The notes beneath the pieces are model-generated. The model saw nothing but the letters and a program-made list of their open reading frames with translations, ran no database searches and was not told the DNA's origin. Below are positions 13,401-28,400 of a stretch of 64,000 nucleotides of DNA, piece after piece. How positions within the stretch are numbered: the stretch's first letter is position 1; each line of letters opens with the position of its first letter. The position numbers and the translations under genes were made by a program. This DNA is from Onchocerca volvulus. Taxonomy: Eukaryota; Nematoda; Chromadorea; Rhabditida; Onchocercidae. Location: assembly GCA_000499405.2 (NCBI GenBank), contig HG738140.1, positions 13,677,460 to 13,741,459 on the forward strand, in the 5' to 3' direction.

Positions 13401-16400
13401 AAATTTCTTTAAAAAAAAATTCCGCAGTTAAGCAAGAAGATAAAATTACAGGTTATTAAAAATTTCCAATAAATACTTTCGACCAGAAAAATATTGTATT
13501 TAATTTTCAAATATTGCTTAGAAAAAAGAATTAATATATTAAGTAGGAAAAAAACCTTGAATTTTCGAGCATTTGCAGTATTGATTTTTTCCAAAATCTC
13601 GAATTCTGAGAATAAAGTTCAGGATAATTTAGGAATACGCGACGTGAGTCAACATCACGCATATAGCCTACTTCTTGCAATTTTAGAAAGTATTCGTGAA
13701 ATTCATTCATTTGTTTTAGATGCTAAAAACAATTATAAATTTTTATAAAATTGCAAAAGAATTCCCTTGTAAAAAAAAAAAAAAGTATCATATCCATAAT
13801 AATATATAATTTAAGTTTAATTTGTTCTTACCCTAATTAATTATAAAAGTCATCAGTTTATATTCATATTTTGGAATTCTAAAACTTAATTTGCTCTTAC
13901 TCATGTAAAAATTATATTTTCGAATTATTCGCTGAACTATGTATCAAAAATTGCTCAATCTTCTTTTTTTCGGAACTATTCCATTCTAGCTTCATAAATA
14001 CTTTTTTGCAAATCTTAATCTTTTTTCCTTTTTTTTCCTTTTTTTTTTGGAAAAAAAGAAGAGATATTCATCAAAAAAAATTTTTTGCCTGCAAATATCG
14101 ATGTTCTGTTGTGACAAATTCCCATACAGCTTCTTGTTGCTCACGAGTCTGCTTGCTTCTTTTATCCTAAAATATTGACAGATTAAATGTAACAAATTTA
14201 AATTTCCTAATTATATATTGATAAACCTTAGGAAATTTTTGACAAAAACATTTCGTTCGAATAATTGATCGAATTCTAAGAGATTTCCCAATTTGACAAT
14301 TACGAAATAGCAATATCTCTTTAATTTATTTCAAATTTAAAAAAAAAAATAAATAGCTCTTTTGAGCAACATATTTGAGACTTGAATACTTTTCCAAATT
14401 TCCCAATGATTTATGTTGCTAGTTCGAGCGAATCTTCAACAGCATTTCACTACCTAGACCACAATCCCATGATAAACTGTCATCTATTTGAAAATAACCT
14501 TGACATTACCCGATATTCTTGTGCTGAGTAATAATCGCTGCAATTTGATAAAAAATAGGCCAAGTTCGAATTTCACATAAACTTACGCCATCATGAACAA
14601 TATTTGTCCAGTGCTGCTCAAGTTCGAGCATTGGTATTTCTTTTTGTGCCTCATTTTTCAATCGCGTTAAAAGTTCAACCATTTCGTCTTTACTAAGTTC
14701 AAGCATTTCGTCTTTACTCTAAAATAAGCTTAAGCATTTAATTTTTCGAATATGTATTTCAAATTTTTAGCAAAAATTTGAAAAGTTTATTCAAAATTTA
14801 ATTTTGAAATAAAAAAAAAGGAAAAAATGCTTAACCTTGCCAAAAAATAAACTTCGATTGCCAATAACTATGCTGCGCAAATGTCTAATTCTATCAGCAA
14901 TGCTATCTCTTTTTTGTAGAGTAACTGCGGAAAAATTCTTCGAACACGTTGGTTGATCTAATGTTTCACTAAAATAATAGATCAAATGGAAAATGACTTA
15001 AAATTGAAAAAATGAAAAAAACGTAAATAAAACAAATATCAGAAAGCATGCGCAGACATTCGCAATCAAAACATTAAAAAAGGCCAAGTAAAGTTATGAG
15101 CAATACATAAATAAAACTTTTTGACATATCCGTAAATAAGAAATCATTCATTTTATCTTCCAAAACATATTTATTCAAAATTTTAAATAAAATTTATCTT
15201 TTGAAATTTATTTAATAATCGATATTATATTGATTTGCAATTAATCCAAGCAGTAATTATAAAATTATCGAAGATTTTGGAATTCTCAGTTTCTTCATTT
15301 ACAATTGAATTATAAATTTTGATTCAAATATACCGGATCAAATTTCTATAATGTCATATGGAAATATATTGCTTCTGATGCTCTTCATAATTCTAAATTT
15401 GGTTTCTTTCTGAATAATTCCGCTCTTTTTTCTCATTCAATTGATAGCACAAAATATGAAAGGAATCTATCAATTTTGCAAAATATTAAAATTCTTGAAG
15501 ACAAAGAAAATGTGTCTAATTTCAATAGAATATATTTTAACAGTACATTAAGGCACATTTAGCAAATTGTTCACAGTTACGTATCAACAAACTGATCACA
15601 TATAAATGTCCTTCGTTTGTCCCAGAAAAGTGATCTTGGATCTTGGAACAGAGTGATTGCAAAATCTTGATGATTTTTATGATAGATTTGTGTAGATTTT
15701 ATCAGATTATCAGCCAAAACTAATAATATTACTAAAAATGAAGAAAAAAGGATGGAAATGACTGATATTTCGTTCCTTTCTCTTTTTTTCCTGAAAACTT
15801 TCACAATTCTTATCAGTTTAGGATTTAATAAGTCTCTACTGTATAAACAATTTATCAGTATCTCAACTAAAATAGTAAAAACTGGGACCATTTAAAGAAA
15901 CAGATATAAAATGATAGATTTTTTTAGGTTGAGATCGATGAATTGGTTTTTTCGAGATTTTGAGATTGAACACGAAAAATTATTCCTTATTCAAGAAAAC
16001 GAGTCAAAAATAATTTATTTCGTCAAGGTTTAAACAGATAAGCTAATAGAGCAAAAAGGTTTGTAAAATTTTATAGATTTACCATAAAGCAAAATTTGTA
16101 TCTTCTCGAGAATGAGTAGACGGAATTGCAAAGGTAAAAACAAAGAAACTTTTGTTGCTTTAATAAGTTTTCTCAATGGGAACCAAATTCTTTTTGAATG
16201 AAATAAACATTCTATCAAAAAATTTTTGCCAAAAATGCTATCGAAGCAATGAGAAATTAATAAAAGTAAGTTCTTTTTAATTTTTTTCCACCATTTCCAG
16301 TAAAAAATTTGGCAATCGATTTATATTCTAATTAATAATCGATTTATCTTGTAATCAATAATTGATTTACCTTTTTTTAATGGGTGTATTTTCAATTCAT

Positions 16401-19400
16401 TTAGACTTAAATTTTACTAAAGGATTTATTTTTTTTTAAAATACCAAATGGATATGAAAATTTCCACTTTTCTATTAAGTAGTAGAGTAAAATCGTGGAA
16501 GAAAATATTCTGATCATTTATCACTTATCTAGAGACTGCTCCATCCAGCAAGATGAAGTGAGTAAAGAAGTGGAAATTCATAAAAATAAGTTCTTCTTAA
16601 CTTGAAATAAGTGAGAAAGTGAAATATTTCCACAATCTCAATTAATAAAATTTTTTTTTAATTCGGTCGCAATGTTAGTTGAAGAATTACCGGAAACTGC
16701 AAAATGCAATGATTATGCTTGCAACAACGATATGTACATGAATGCAAGCAAATCTCATAAAAAGCATTATTATTAATAAAATGTTGTGAAAGGCGGCCCG
16801 AAGAATCAATGAACGAATTATCTACAATTCGCAAATCCTTGTTCGAATAAACTCAATAGTTTGTCATCAAGAGACCGAATGTACTAAAAGGCCAATTAAC
16901 ATACGCTTTAAATTTTTTAAATTTATTCTCTCGTATTTTTCAAATTTTTAGAAAAGGATTAGGTTACTACGAGAGAGAGAGAGAAGATGCATGATATTTT
17001 GTTTTCTTTCAAAGTTTGATCTTAATAGTTTTCGAGGCAAAAAATTCAAATTTTCTTACACCACTAATGGAAAATGGCTTGTTTATGGAATAATTAAATT
17101 CATTAACTTAACTTTCATGTATTAAAAGAAAAGAAAAAGTGCACAAATTTTTGATTTGTGAGATAATTAATTTAGCTATCGTATATCAAAAGAAAAGTGA
17201 TGATTATAGAAGAAAGGCATACTTGAGCGATATTGGTTGTTGACTTGTTAATTGTTGATGAAATGTTGATTGATTTCTGTCAGTTTTTATCTCAAAATTT
17301 TGGCAACCACTTCCCGAATGTGCCAGTGATGAACGATTGCCTCGAATGAGTGAAAACTAAAATTTATGCAATATTATTGCTATTTTATGGCATTTTCCAT
17401 GTTTGACTTGTATTCTCAGAAGTTTCGAAACAATTTTTTCAAATCAACAAAATTGGCAAATATTCGTTCACATTTTTAGACAAAATTCAGTTATACAAAC
17501 GATAGAATTACCAAGATTCAGAAATAATTGATTAAATTATATGAAATAGTAAAAAGCAAATTCATTTCTTGCAAAGGAATTTCTAAAATTTCGAATTAAA
17601 ACATGAACATTATAGGTGGTCATTTAGCTGATTAGTTACCTTTACAATAAAAATGACGGAAGAAGGGAATTTTTCAATCTTAATGAATTAAAAGAAAGAA
17701 GCTTATTGTTTTATTACTATTTGAGTGGGAAAATTAGCAATCATTTCAATTTTATATAAGCATTAAATTCCGTTCATTATAATTTATAGTAATTTTAAAT
17801 TAAATTAGTGTAAATTCAGTATTAACAAACAACAAACAAACATTTGGTTGGACTACCAACTATTTGCGACAAATACGTGATTAGAACGCCAATTTTTTTT
17901 TTTTTTTTATTTAATTAATACTAAGTAATTCATACTTCATTAGTATACTTCATACTAATTCACACTGTGAAGTTATAAGATTTAATTAAAAATTAATATA
18001 AAAAACTATTGTAAAAGACTTAATTTGAAAAAAAAAAATATTAAAAAAGAATGCATTTTCCATATGAGTACAAGAAAATTTGCATCAAATAAATTTATTG
18101 CTAATTTTACACTATTTTTATAGTAATTTTTAACTAAATTAGCATAAATTAAATATCACAAGAAATACTTGGCAATTTCCCATTAACAAAATATGCTATA
18201 TTTGATAATGCATAATGAATTATTAGTCAAAGTTTAAAGCACCTATTTACAAATTAATTACCATCCATTCCAATGAATATATCAAGAAACAAATTATAAT
18301 GAAATCAATAATAATTAAATTGGCAATTAATCAGAAATTTATATAACCTTTTTATTGCTTTTCTTTTCACTCTGTTACTGTTCATAATTTCTAAAAAATC
18401 TGCTATATTTTTATAAGTTTTGCTGCAGTTTTCAGTAAATTTCATCACTTAAACGATGTTAAATATTTTAAAATAAATTTCTAATAATTTTAAAACTCAT
18501 TCTACAATTAACTTTTAATTTCCTTTCACATAAATCGGTATGAGGTAGTCTGTGCGAGAAAAATTGATTGTTATAAACAAAATGCTTCAAACTTTGGAGA
18601 GGAAAATAATGATTGAGGCAGATGGGGTGAATACCTTAATCTTAAAATTTTTATCTCGACTTCTTGTCATCTTTTCAGTTCTCCATCACTATAATCAATA
18701 ATGTAGTTAATAAGTGATTCGAAAAAAAAAAAAGAAAATTCATTTCATCTTTTCTATCAAATCTATTCTATCGAGAAATTTCGAAAGGATTCAATTTTTT
18801 GATTATATCTTTCTAAAAATCAAGACTTCCAGCTAAGTAATAGAATTTTCTACTGCTCGATTTATTCCGATTGATCTTCAAAAACGATGATCACCATAAA
18901 AATATTTTAAAATAAATTACCAATAAATACATCTTAATGTTACGAAAAAGATGATTGCATTACAAAAATATTTTTTAAATATCTGTATTGAAAAAAAAAT
19001 TGGAGAATTCTTAGTTTTCCCATCATACATAGGTAATTTGAATTTTTCAGAAAATACAAAAAATTTAAATCAAAAAAAATGAATATTCCATGATGAAAAG
19101 CTCATGCACAAGTCCGTAATGATACTTTCATATTTTGAAAAAAAAATTGAAAGCAAGAAAATAATAGTTAAGAGTGCACAATTATGAAATACTTGAGCCT
19201 AAAATTTACAATAATATATTTCAAATTTTTAATTCTCAAATCTCAAAAATCAATTTGGAAAATAGTGGTGTAGGATGAAATGATGGAATTTATTCAATTC
19301 GAACTTATTTACTTTTTGCCTGAAAAAGATACCAGCGACTAAAATACTCCAAAAAGAAACTTTCAACTTGTTAAATTCCTTTTTATTTTTTATTTTTTTC

Positions 19401-22400
19401 CTATAAACCATGATGCTTTTTAATTCTACTAAAACTTGCATCAAAATTTATTCATTCGAAACTTCATGCAGTTAATAAATGAGAATTTCAAGCATAATGC
19501 AAATTTTTAATTAAACAAAATTATATAAACTCAGTTGAAATTGATTGCATCAATTATTTTAAACCAAACTTAAGTGATCCATCACGAATTCCGAATGAAT
19601 CTCTGTAAATGTGACATGTAACACCGACCACTATTTCAGGTCATACCTCAACAGAAGAAAATCAGTAATTATTTTTATTTATCCTGCCCAAAAATTATCA
19701 TTGATGATAAGAAATTGAAAGATCTTTATTTCTGGTGAAACTATTTTATACTTCTATCTTTCTACACTTATAGAATTATGGATAGCGAAGAATTTTGTAT
19801 CGATTATTAATAAAAATTTCTTATCTAACACCTGAGATTTACCAAAATAAATGACATAAGCAATTTTCGAAACTATCTTATTATGTGAAATAATATGCTA
19901 ATTTTACTGGGAATAATGTGTGAAACGAATCATAATTTAATTTTTTGAACAAAATTAAATCGAATTAGTGATAGCAGAATTAAATTAAATTAATTGAGCA
20001 AAATTAAATTAAATAAATGGAAAATACGGAAAATGAAATAAGCTGAAAAAAATGTTTTTGGAATTATAAGAAAAACAAAATTATTTCAATACTTTATAAT
20101 TTTTTTCTTATAAATGTTTTATTTCATTAAAAACACTGCAGATAATACTTGATTTCAGTTAATTGAGTGACATTTAAAACAACTTTGTCAAAAGAAATTA
20201 ATGACAGAAAAACATCTAAAAGAAAAATCAGATTTCTTTTCAATTTTCGATAACATTTAAAAAGAGTTGATTGCCCAAGTCAATTCTTCTGTAAAGGTTT
20301 TACAACTAAAATTAAAATAAACCTGAAAAGAGTGCAAAATGACATTGTATTTGAAAATGTTCCGTCAAAGTGAAATACTGACGTCGAAATACTTTTAATA
20401 CGCTCTGAAGAAACCATTTAAAAAGAAGGAAGGATCCTTCAATCATCAGCAAAATGAGTTCTTCATCCATCGAGAAAATTCCTCGTTTAAAATATCGGAT
20501 CATCAACAACGTTCAATCGTTCACTCATCTAACGGCTAATCAACAAATTCAAACTCCTTTTACAAGCTTTAAAATCGAAATTAAAGTTTGTCATTTGTTT
20601 TTCCATAAGCAACAAATTCTGATCTTCGATATTTCATGATCATAAACAAAAGTAAAGTAGGAAGAATAGGAAGAGATGAATTGTGTTTTATTTGAAAGAA
20701 AAAAAAAAAACTTAACGAAAGTTCGGCAATCTCAATTTCCGATAATCCAAAAACGAAAAAAAAATAATTTTTTTTCTAAAACAATCATTTAACCAAGTCA
20801 GAATTCCGTTGTAATTATGCAAATATAATCTATGCCAATAAGAGATAACCTTATATACCTAAACAACTGATCTGAAAAATAAATCAGAATTTCAGGGATA
20901 ATCTAGGTACAATATGCAATCCTAAAATTGTCTATAATCTTTGCATCAATATAAAATTAGTGGATGATAACAAAACTTTTGCTGGTTTTAAAAGTTTTAT
21001 AAAGAAGAAGGATTAGCTATGAAATCGAAAAATGAATCTGAAGGAGACAAAAAATTAAAGAAGGATGAAGAATAAATGTTTATTGGAAAATAAGAAAATG
21101 AAACAAAAGCATTACTATTATAAAATGATGTGCTATTCTTTTCATTGAATTAAGCCTTATTCTCGAGATTACTTTGATGATAAATCATTGTTTGACAAGT
21201 GGAAATATTGCGTGGGTGAAATGATTAAGTTATTTCAAATATTGCGTATATGCATATTCTATTTTTATGTTTTGCATTAATAGCTTATGACGATATGTTT
21301 GCTATTTGCGACAATCTTCTCAAGTTTTAATATGATTAAGAAACTTATTAACACTGTTAAAACTTGAAAAAATACTTTTATATTAGCAAATTTATGATAA
21401 AATAGTTAAAAAGTAAACTTATATATGACATGTCCATATGTTATCTAAGTAATTTGCTAAAGCTTATCCAAACAGAAATTACACGTAATTGATGAAAATA
21501 TATAGTAGTTAAATAAGTAAATAAATATGTATGTATATGCGATCAGAAAAAAAAATTACAACCTCATTTTTCGAATTTTCTCAAAAATCAAGCGTGGTAT
21601 TTATTAAAGCGCTATATATTAAATCATTTGATTAAACTTGGATTGGTTGACTGTCAATGAAAGTATTTAAAGCATTTAAGTCATTTATTCTAGTAAATCA
21701 TTTTGGAATTCCCTTTTACTTCCTCATTTTTATTTAATTTTACAAACTATTATTTCACAAAAAATTCATTTCAGAAAAAATTTTAAGTCGATCCATTTAC
21801 TAAGGCACCGTAATATTTAACTAAATTTTTACTTCAAAATCAATAAATCAAAGAGCATTGTTTAATGATGTTTTTCACTCTTCAAAGTTATTGTTATTCA
21901 TATAATAACTCATATATGTCAAAAAAAAATCCACGAAACTCTAAATATTCTTTATTGTAAAGATAGAGATGACTAATCAATCCAAACCATTAGCAGTAGA
22001 ATATTTTCATGCTAATATGAAAATCATATCAGTATGATAATTTATTTTAATTTCGTGAAACTTCATGAAATCTATCCAAGTTTTAACTCTAAGATTTGCT
22101 CATCAATTGATATTTTCTTTTTTCTGAGAAAGACTTGTTAAGCAAAAGAAAAGCGAAAATTTCAATAGTTTAGTTTTTTATAAAAAGCAAAAATTTATGA
22201 TATTCATTGAAACGAACCAAAAAAAACTTGCATGTCGAAAATTTGAATTAAGCAATTTTAGCAAGAAGTCGCTAATTAAACTGAAAACAGAGAATTACTG
22301 AATTGAAAATAAAATATGTATAAGAAATGTTCGTATGAAAAAGCTCTAACACTAAAATTAATAAATTTCTTCCTTTTTTTACATTGCTTCTTTTCTTTTA

Positions 22401-25400
22401 TTTCCGAACATTATCGAATTAAGAAATGTAATTAAGAATTTTAAAATAATGTTGCGTTGTTTCTAAAAACAAAAGCACGAAGTAATAAATTAAAATTTAT
22501 TAGTGAACCAGAAATTCTGATCACTTTAACTGATTTCACATCTTATACGAATTTAAAACAAAAAAACTTGCATGTCGAAAAAATCAGCAACTTCTTGCCA
22601 ACTAGACTATTATGAAATTCATCGAAGTAATCAATTTGATATTCTTAATAAGATTTTGAATTCTAAGACTATATTATCATTATTCTCGATTTTTGTAAGA
22701 ATTATTCAAACACTTCTTTAGCTTTGATTTTTCATCAAAAAAATTCTTAGAAGCACCGCTTTTTCTGCCGTTTTTTTCTTAAGAGATATAAATTTTCTAT
22801 TTATCAATGAAAAACATCCAGAAGTTTTTTTTACTGCAAATGAAAAAAAAAAAAACAAAAACTTAATTTCTTTTTGTCGCCAACAGAAGCAGTTTCCTTT
22901 CGCTTTTCTTATTTAACATACGAATATAAAAAGGAACTTTTGTGAAATAGCAAAAAAAATTACCAATAATCCGATCTGAAAGAAAGTTTTTAGAAGAATC
23001 AAAGATAAACATTGATATCGCTAGTGATTGGACAATTTATTTTCTGTTACATGATATTTGAGTAAGCAAAGTTTCAATCTTAGTTACATCAAGACAAGAA
23101 AAAAGGAAAATTCAAAAGTTCAACAAGAAAATAGAAGGTTTAAAAGAATCAAAATCGCTTGAAATATTTCTAGAAAAAAAGTTAACATGAAGTAAAATTT
23201 AAAATAAAATGTCGAAAATTCAATGCCTTATACTTTTAATCAAACTTTATTTTTGAATTTTCGTATTTTATAGCATCAGCTAGCTTAGTCAACTTATAAA
23301 ATAAATACAATCAGTAAGTGTTTTATATAAATAAATAAAATCTTAACTTACACAAAGCTATGTGATAAATAAGTTGATATTCTAAAAATAAATGAAAGAA
23401 AATGAGGAAATAATTTAGTTAATTTTCTCATTTATGATTTCAAATTCAAATGACAACATTAGATGTAATCTTGTAATAGCTGACGAATATTTATTCCTTT
23501 TATGGAATGCATGAATAACAAAAGGAAATAGTAGATTTAGTATTCATCAATAAAATTACGAAGTAATTGAGTTAATCATAAAATAATTATACTGACAAAA
23601 ATAAACAATGGTGAAAAAAATAATAATGTTGATAAAACAAACGATAAAGACGAATGACCAAGATTCTACCTACGATAATTGGTAATAATAAGAAAATAAT
23701 TATTTCTATTTAAAAATATAATAGAAGTTAAATATTGAAATTTTCAAATCATTTATTTATTAAGTTATAATTACGAAAGAAACCGGATTTTTATTCATAT
23801 AATAAATTTTGGGTCTTAAGCAATTCATCCCTTAAGTATTTCTTTATCTTTTAACTAATGATTAGAAAGTAGCGGGAAAAGAAAATAAGTAAACTAAGCC
23901 AATGAATGACAATAAAAAAGAGCCAAGTTCCAGACTAATAAGTCTCAATATGATAATGTAAATAATTTTCTATTTTTGCTAGCTAAATTCTGAAAGATTT
24001 GTTTAAAAAAAAAATTTATTTATAAAATTGCTAATGATGATCGGCGAATGTTTCAGATATATTTCACGCAATGATAATTATAAAGAAAATTTGAAAAATT
24101 GTTAAAAAAAAATGACAAATTTTCTGATAATTTCACTTCATTTTTACGATGCTATAATTTTCAAATCAATCAGAATTTATGGTCATTGAAATTTGGCCTG
24201 TGTTTTTTGTGACATATAAAAAATATTGATTATAAAAATAATAATAAGAATAAAACAAAGTAGAACAAATTTTTTAAGTCTTACTAAGTAATCCATATTT
24301 TAACAAGGAATAAATGCTGAATATAAATTATTTTAATTGCTATTCTTAGCAGTTCAGTCATTTGATTTCAATGGAAATATTTTGAAAGATAAAATAGAAA
24401 AGATTGATTAGGTGCTTAAATTATCTAGGAATCGAGTGGTTTATTTCAGGAGAAAATTGCTCATGTAACTTATGAGATAACAAATAAGGAAGGAAAAAGA
24501 AGAGAATATTTAAATATATGAAAATTAAAAGCTAACGAAAATGCAAGCAGATTTGTGTAGGAATTCATTAGGAAAAGAATATTAATAGTAAGCTCAATAA
24601 TATTATGGAAAAAAATTAAATTATCGACTAATTCATTCAATTTCTCTAAATGCAGATTTAGCAGGCGAGTCTTTCTGCATGTATGAAATTGCAATAATTT
24701 TATCTATTTAGTAAAATAATATTTTTTATTTATTATTGGCTCATAAAGAAAAATTTTCAATAATGATTGCTCGTAAAAATGCATTCAATTCATTGATGGT
24801 AAAACTAGAAATTAAGCTCTTTTAAGAGATTAAAAATTATCCATTGAAAATATTTATCTTTTTTATTCACAAGTTTTTGGCTCACTTTGTTTTCTCCTAA
24901 TTCTTTATGTATTAAAGTTGCCTAATATTGATAAAAATTGACGGGCTTTTTTTTAAAAATTGGTAGACTTGGAAAAATTAAAATGAGGAAAATTTTTCGG
25001 AGAATTTTTGACTCAATATTGAATTAATCCTATAATGGGTCTAAAAAAGCTAAAAAAAAAAAAAAAAAGGTTATCGCAAAATATCAAAACCATTATCTTA
25101 CATAAAATTTTGATGCTGTAGATTTCAAAAACAACGAATTATTTAAATATTGGAATTTTGACTGAAATATGAACTAATCTACATAAATAAAAATGTAAAT
25201 CATCATTGTTGTTTTTTGGCACGTAACTTTGCAATAACCGATTTTTTTCAAGTTTTGATACAACACTGCATTGAAATTGTACAAATTTTTATCTAGATAT
25301 ATCTACCTTTTTTCTTTACCTGTCAACTTATCATAGGTAAAAGTAAGTGAAATCATCGTTATTGTTATTTGGCATATAACTGTGCAATCTTTTCACCGAC

Positions 25401-28400
25401 TGCTTTCAAACTTCGATACAATTTTGCATTTGAATAGAAGCTTTTTTTATTTGGATATTTTTTTTGCCTGTCACACTTGTTACAAGCAAGAGTAAGTGAG
25501 AGGACACCGACTAATCCGAGATTTTCATTCAATGCTGTATTCGAAATTTATTTACATACAAGTCGCATTCGAACAGATGCGTAACCGATTTCAAATTTTT
25601 GTATATATATGATTCTAAGCTTTTCGTTTATTTCTTGATTTGTGAATTTGTGAAGTAGGTGAGCGGATCAATTTACTGAATGCATCTAGACTGTTACTTG
25701 CTGCTAAATTCGCAAACTTTTCATCGATTGCTTCCAAATTTCGATACCACCTTGCTTTCGAATAGGCGCGTGTTTCTATTTATATATATTTACTTTTTTT
25801 TTTTTACCTCTCTAAAAATCGATTTCGAGATCCATTCGGGTGTAATCTATCTGTTTTAGTTCATCCAAATAATGCCTCGCAGAAGATCAAATTTAGATCA
25901 TCGTACTCGCGAAGCGGAAGGAATGCGACGATTAATTGCAAATTAAACTGAGAAAGAACGGGCATCAACAAACGAGCGAACAAGACAAAGAATGATTCAA
26001 ATGGTAGCAGAATGACGTGCAGCCAAACTTGAGGATGTACAGTTACGAGCACGTCGAGCGTATTCTGCAGCTTCAGATCTGCTTTGTTCTGAACAGAATG
26101 AACGCGGCCGGCAGACTGCGAGTGGCAGAAAGACGTCAGCAAGAAGCAGAAGATCAGTGTCAAAAACGACTCCGTGTTAAGAAATCACGCGATTAGAATC
26201 GCCTTGCATTCGATATAACGCTGCTAATGATGATATTTGAGCCTAAAATGTTCTGATCGGTACTATAACTGAAGTGTATTGTATTTTTAGTATAATAACC
26301 TTATTGCAAAGTTCTGAAATTTAGTGGAGAAACGGGAGGAAGATGATGCGCCGCTGGAAAAATTAAGTTACCGCAATTTGGAGAACCATCAGAGCCGTTA
26401 AAAACTTCGCTTGCCGGATATACTGCTGATTCGAAGCCTTTCCCATCTGTCGACAGGAAATATAACTCCTGAACTCGTGCTTCCAGATGACGTCGTTTGG
26501 TGCAGAAATCCTAACAACACAATTCATGCGAACTTTCAAAGTAAAAAGAAATATTTGTCATAAAACTGTCTCCCTGGTTCCGTTGCCAGATAGTTAACAC
26601 AAATTTAACAATCTGACAATTCAGTTCAACAGTGATCTTTTCCATAAGCGACGAAGAATCAATACAGTGATCAGTTGCCTGGATATTCTCTAATATTTGT
26701 TTGTTATGAAGAATCACTCTTCATCAATCCACAAAATCTTTCTCAACAGGATTCATCTCTGTCACACAAGACAAAAAAAAAACCTCTTCACACTTATTGC
26801 TAGCCTTGCTTAATCATAATAGCAAGAATTAGTTTCCAATTGAAGCGAACACGAGGAGCGTGGCCGGATCCAGCTATTAGATAATATAATCATAACAACT
26901 GTAACTATTAATAATGTTTTAGCCTTGTAACTCATAAGAATATTCAATAAAGTAAAGCTGAAAAAGGATATTTATGGATTAATTTCTATTCCTCAATTAA
27001 TATGAATAGCAATTGATTAGAAATTTAAAAAAGATTTCAATATAGTGTTCTCTATTCCGGAAAAAAAAAACTTTCCAAAGTAATAAGCTAATATTTCAAT
27101 TTAAATTCATATTTCCAACATTTTGCAAAAAATATAAATATTAAGTTGAGATAAGAGAAAGACTGATTGAAATAAAGGGTTAAAAAGCTAAATTGTTTTG
27201 CTCAAATAAGAATAATTTCCATCTAGAAAAGGAAATCTTTTGTCGCTATAATTAAATATTTCTGTAATTCTCAGTTAAATATATTCCCAAAAACTTTGGA
27301 CTGAATAATAAATTTTTACTTTTCATCCCGAAAATCGTTATTATATGAACCTTTTATATGTCGAAAGCGATTTCATTTGGCTAGGCCAAACAAGCCTAAT
27401 AAAAAATGAAAGCAAACTTGGCAATCAACTTGGCATATGAATATCATTAAAACTCGTAATTCGATATGCCGTTTCATGAAATAACATGAAATATACGACA
27501 TCAAATAAATGCACGTAACACAGTGCAGCAATTCCCGCATACAATCACTGTTGCGAAAATTGTAAGAATTTCGTGGAAAATATTCTTAAAAATCTTTTTT
27601 CCTTTTTGAAACTTTTCAACAAATCTTTGATGCAAAGCGTAAAAATATTTATAAAAAGGAAAAAATTGCATGAAAATCTTTCGATTCTATCAAAAGCGAC
27701 AAGAACTGTAAGAAAATTTCCATAAAATATTTTGGGAAGAAAAAAAAAAATTGCGAAACAAATCTCGCCCTGCTCTATGAATTTGAAAAGTTTTTCCTTT
27801 TCACTCCAAATTCGAACGATAATAGTTGTGAATGCTGTTGAGGGAATATTTGGAAATAATCTATTCATACTGCAATTTTTTTTTTTTTTTTTTTTTTTAA
27901 TGTAATTAAATTGATCATCAACGGGAAGATCATTAGATAATTTAGATTTCTGAAAATTATTATTTACAATGCACAGATCAGCCTGCAAAACTTTATAAGA
28001 TACATGAATCCTTTCTTACGTAGTGAAATTGGTGAAATTTCTAATAGCGTCTCAATAATAAACTTCAAACGTTTCGACTACTAATTAAGTCTCGGCTTCT
28101 AATTAAGTAGCTTCGGTCTTTAATTAAATAAGTTTGTTTGAAGTTACCAATTCTCTTTATAATTAATCATGCATTTATTTCTGCCAATTATCAATTTTTA
28201 GCAATATTTTTTATAATTGATATGTTTGTCATCCGTTCCTTTATGATATCTTAGATGAAATATCATGAAGTAACTATGAGATTCTGCCCTATATCGTTAA
28301 ATGAGAAGCAGGAAAATTAGAATAAATTAATTTACTGATGGAATTACAGATTACATTTCATTAGCAAAGCTTTATTTTTGAGGTCTTAGATGAAGTGACT

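Noticed and set aside
15577..15891. 104-codon minus-strand ORF as a missing RhoGEF exon
   Set aside because: Tried as a linker between 17223-17356 and 14836-14968. Correct reading of the donor at 17222 (CTCAA|GTATG) makes those two exons join directly in phase, so no linker is needed.
20323..20404. RhoGEF exon candidate RIKSISTSVFHFDGTFSNTM
   Set aside because: Good acceptor and donor, but its phase is incompatible with both neighbouring exons in the simple model; kept only as an alternative-exon candidate.
27545..27988. Longest uninterrupted ORF (147 codons, minus strand)
   Set aside because: It starts at TTG, runs through a lysine tract made by a long poly-A/T run, and continues as F/I/L/K-rich text typical of AT-rich noise. 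Only its first 28 codons, after TTTTGCAG, look mildly coding; noted as a possible exon.
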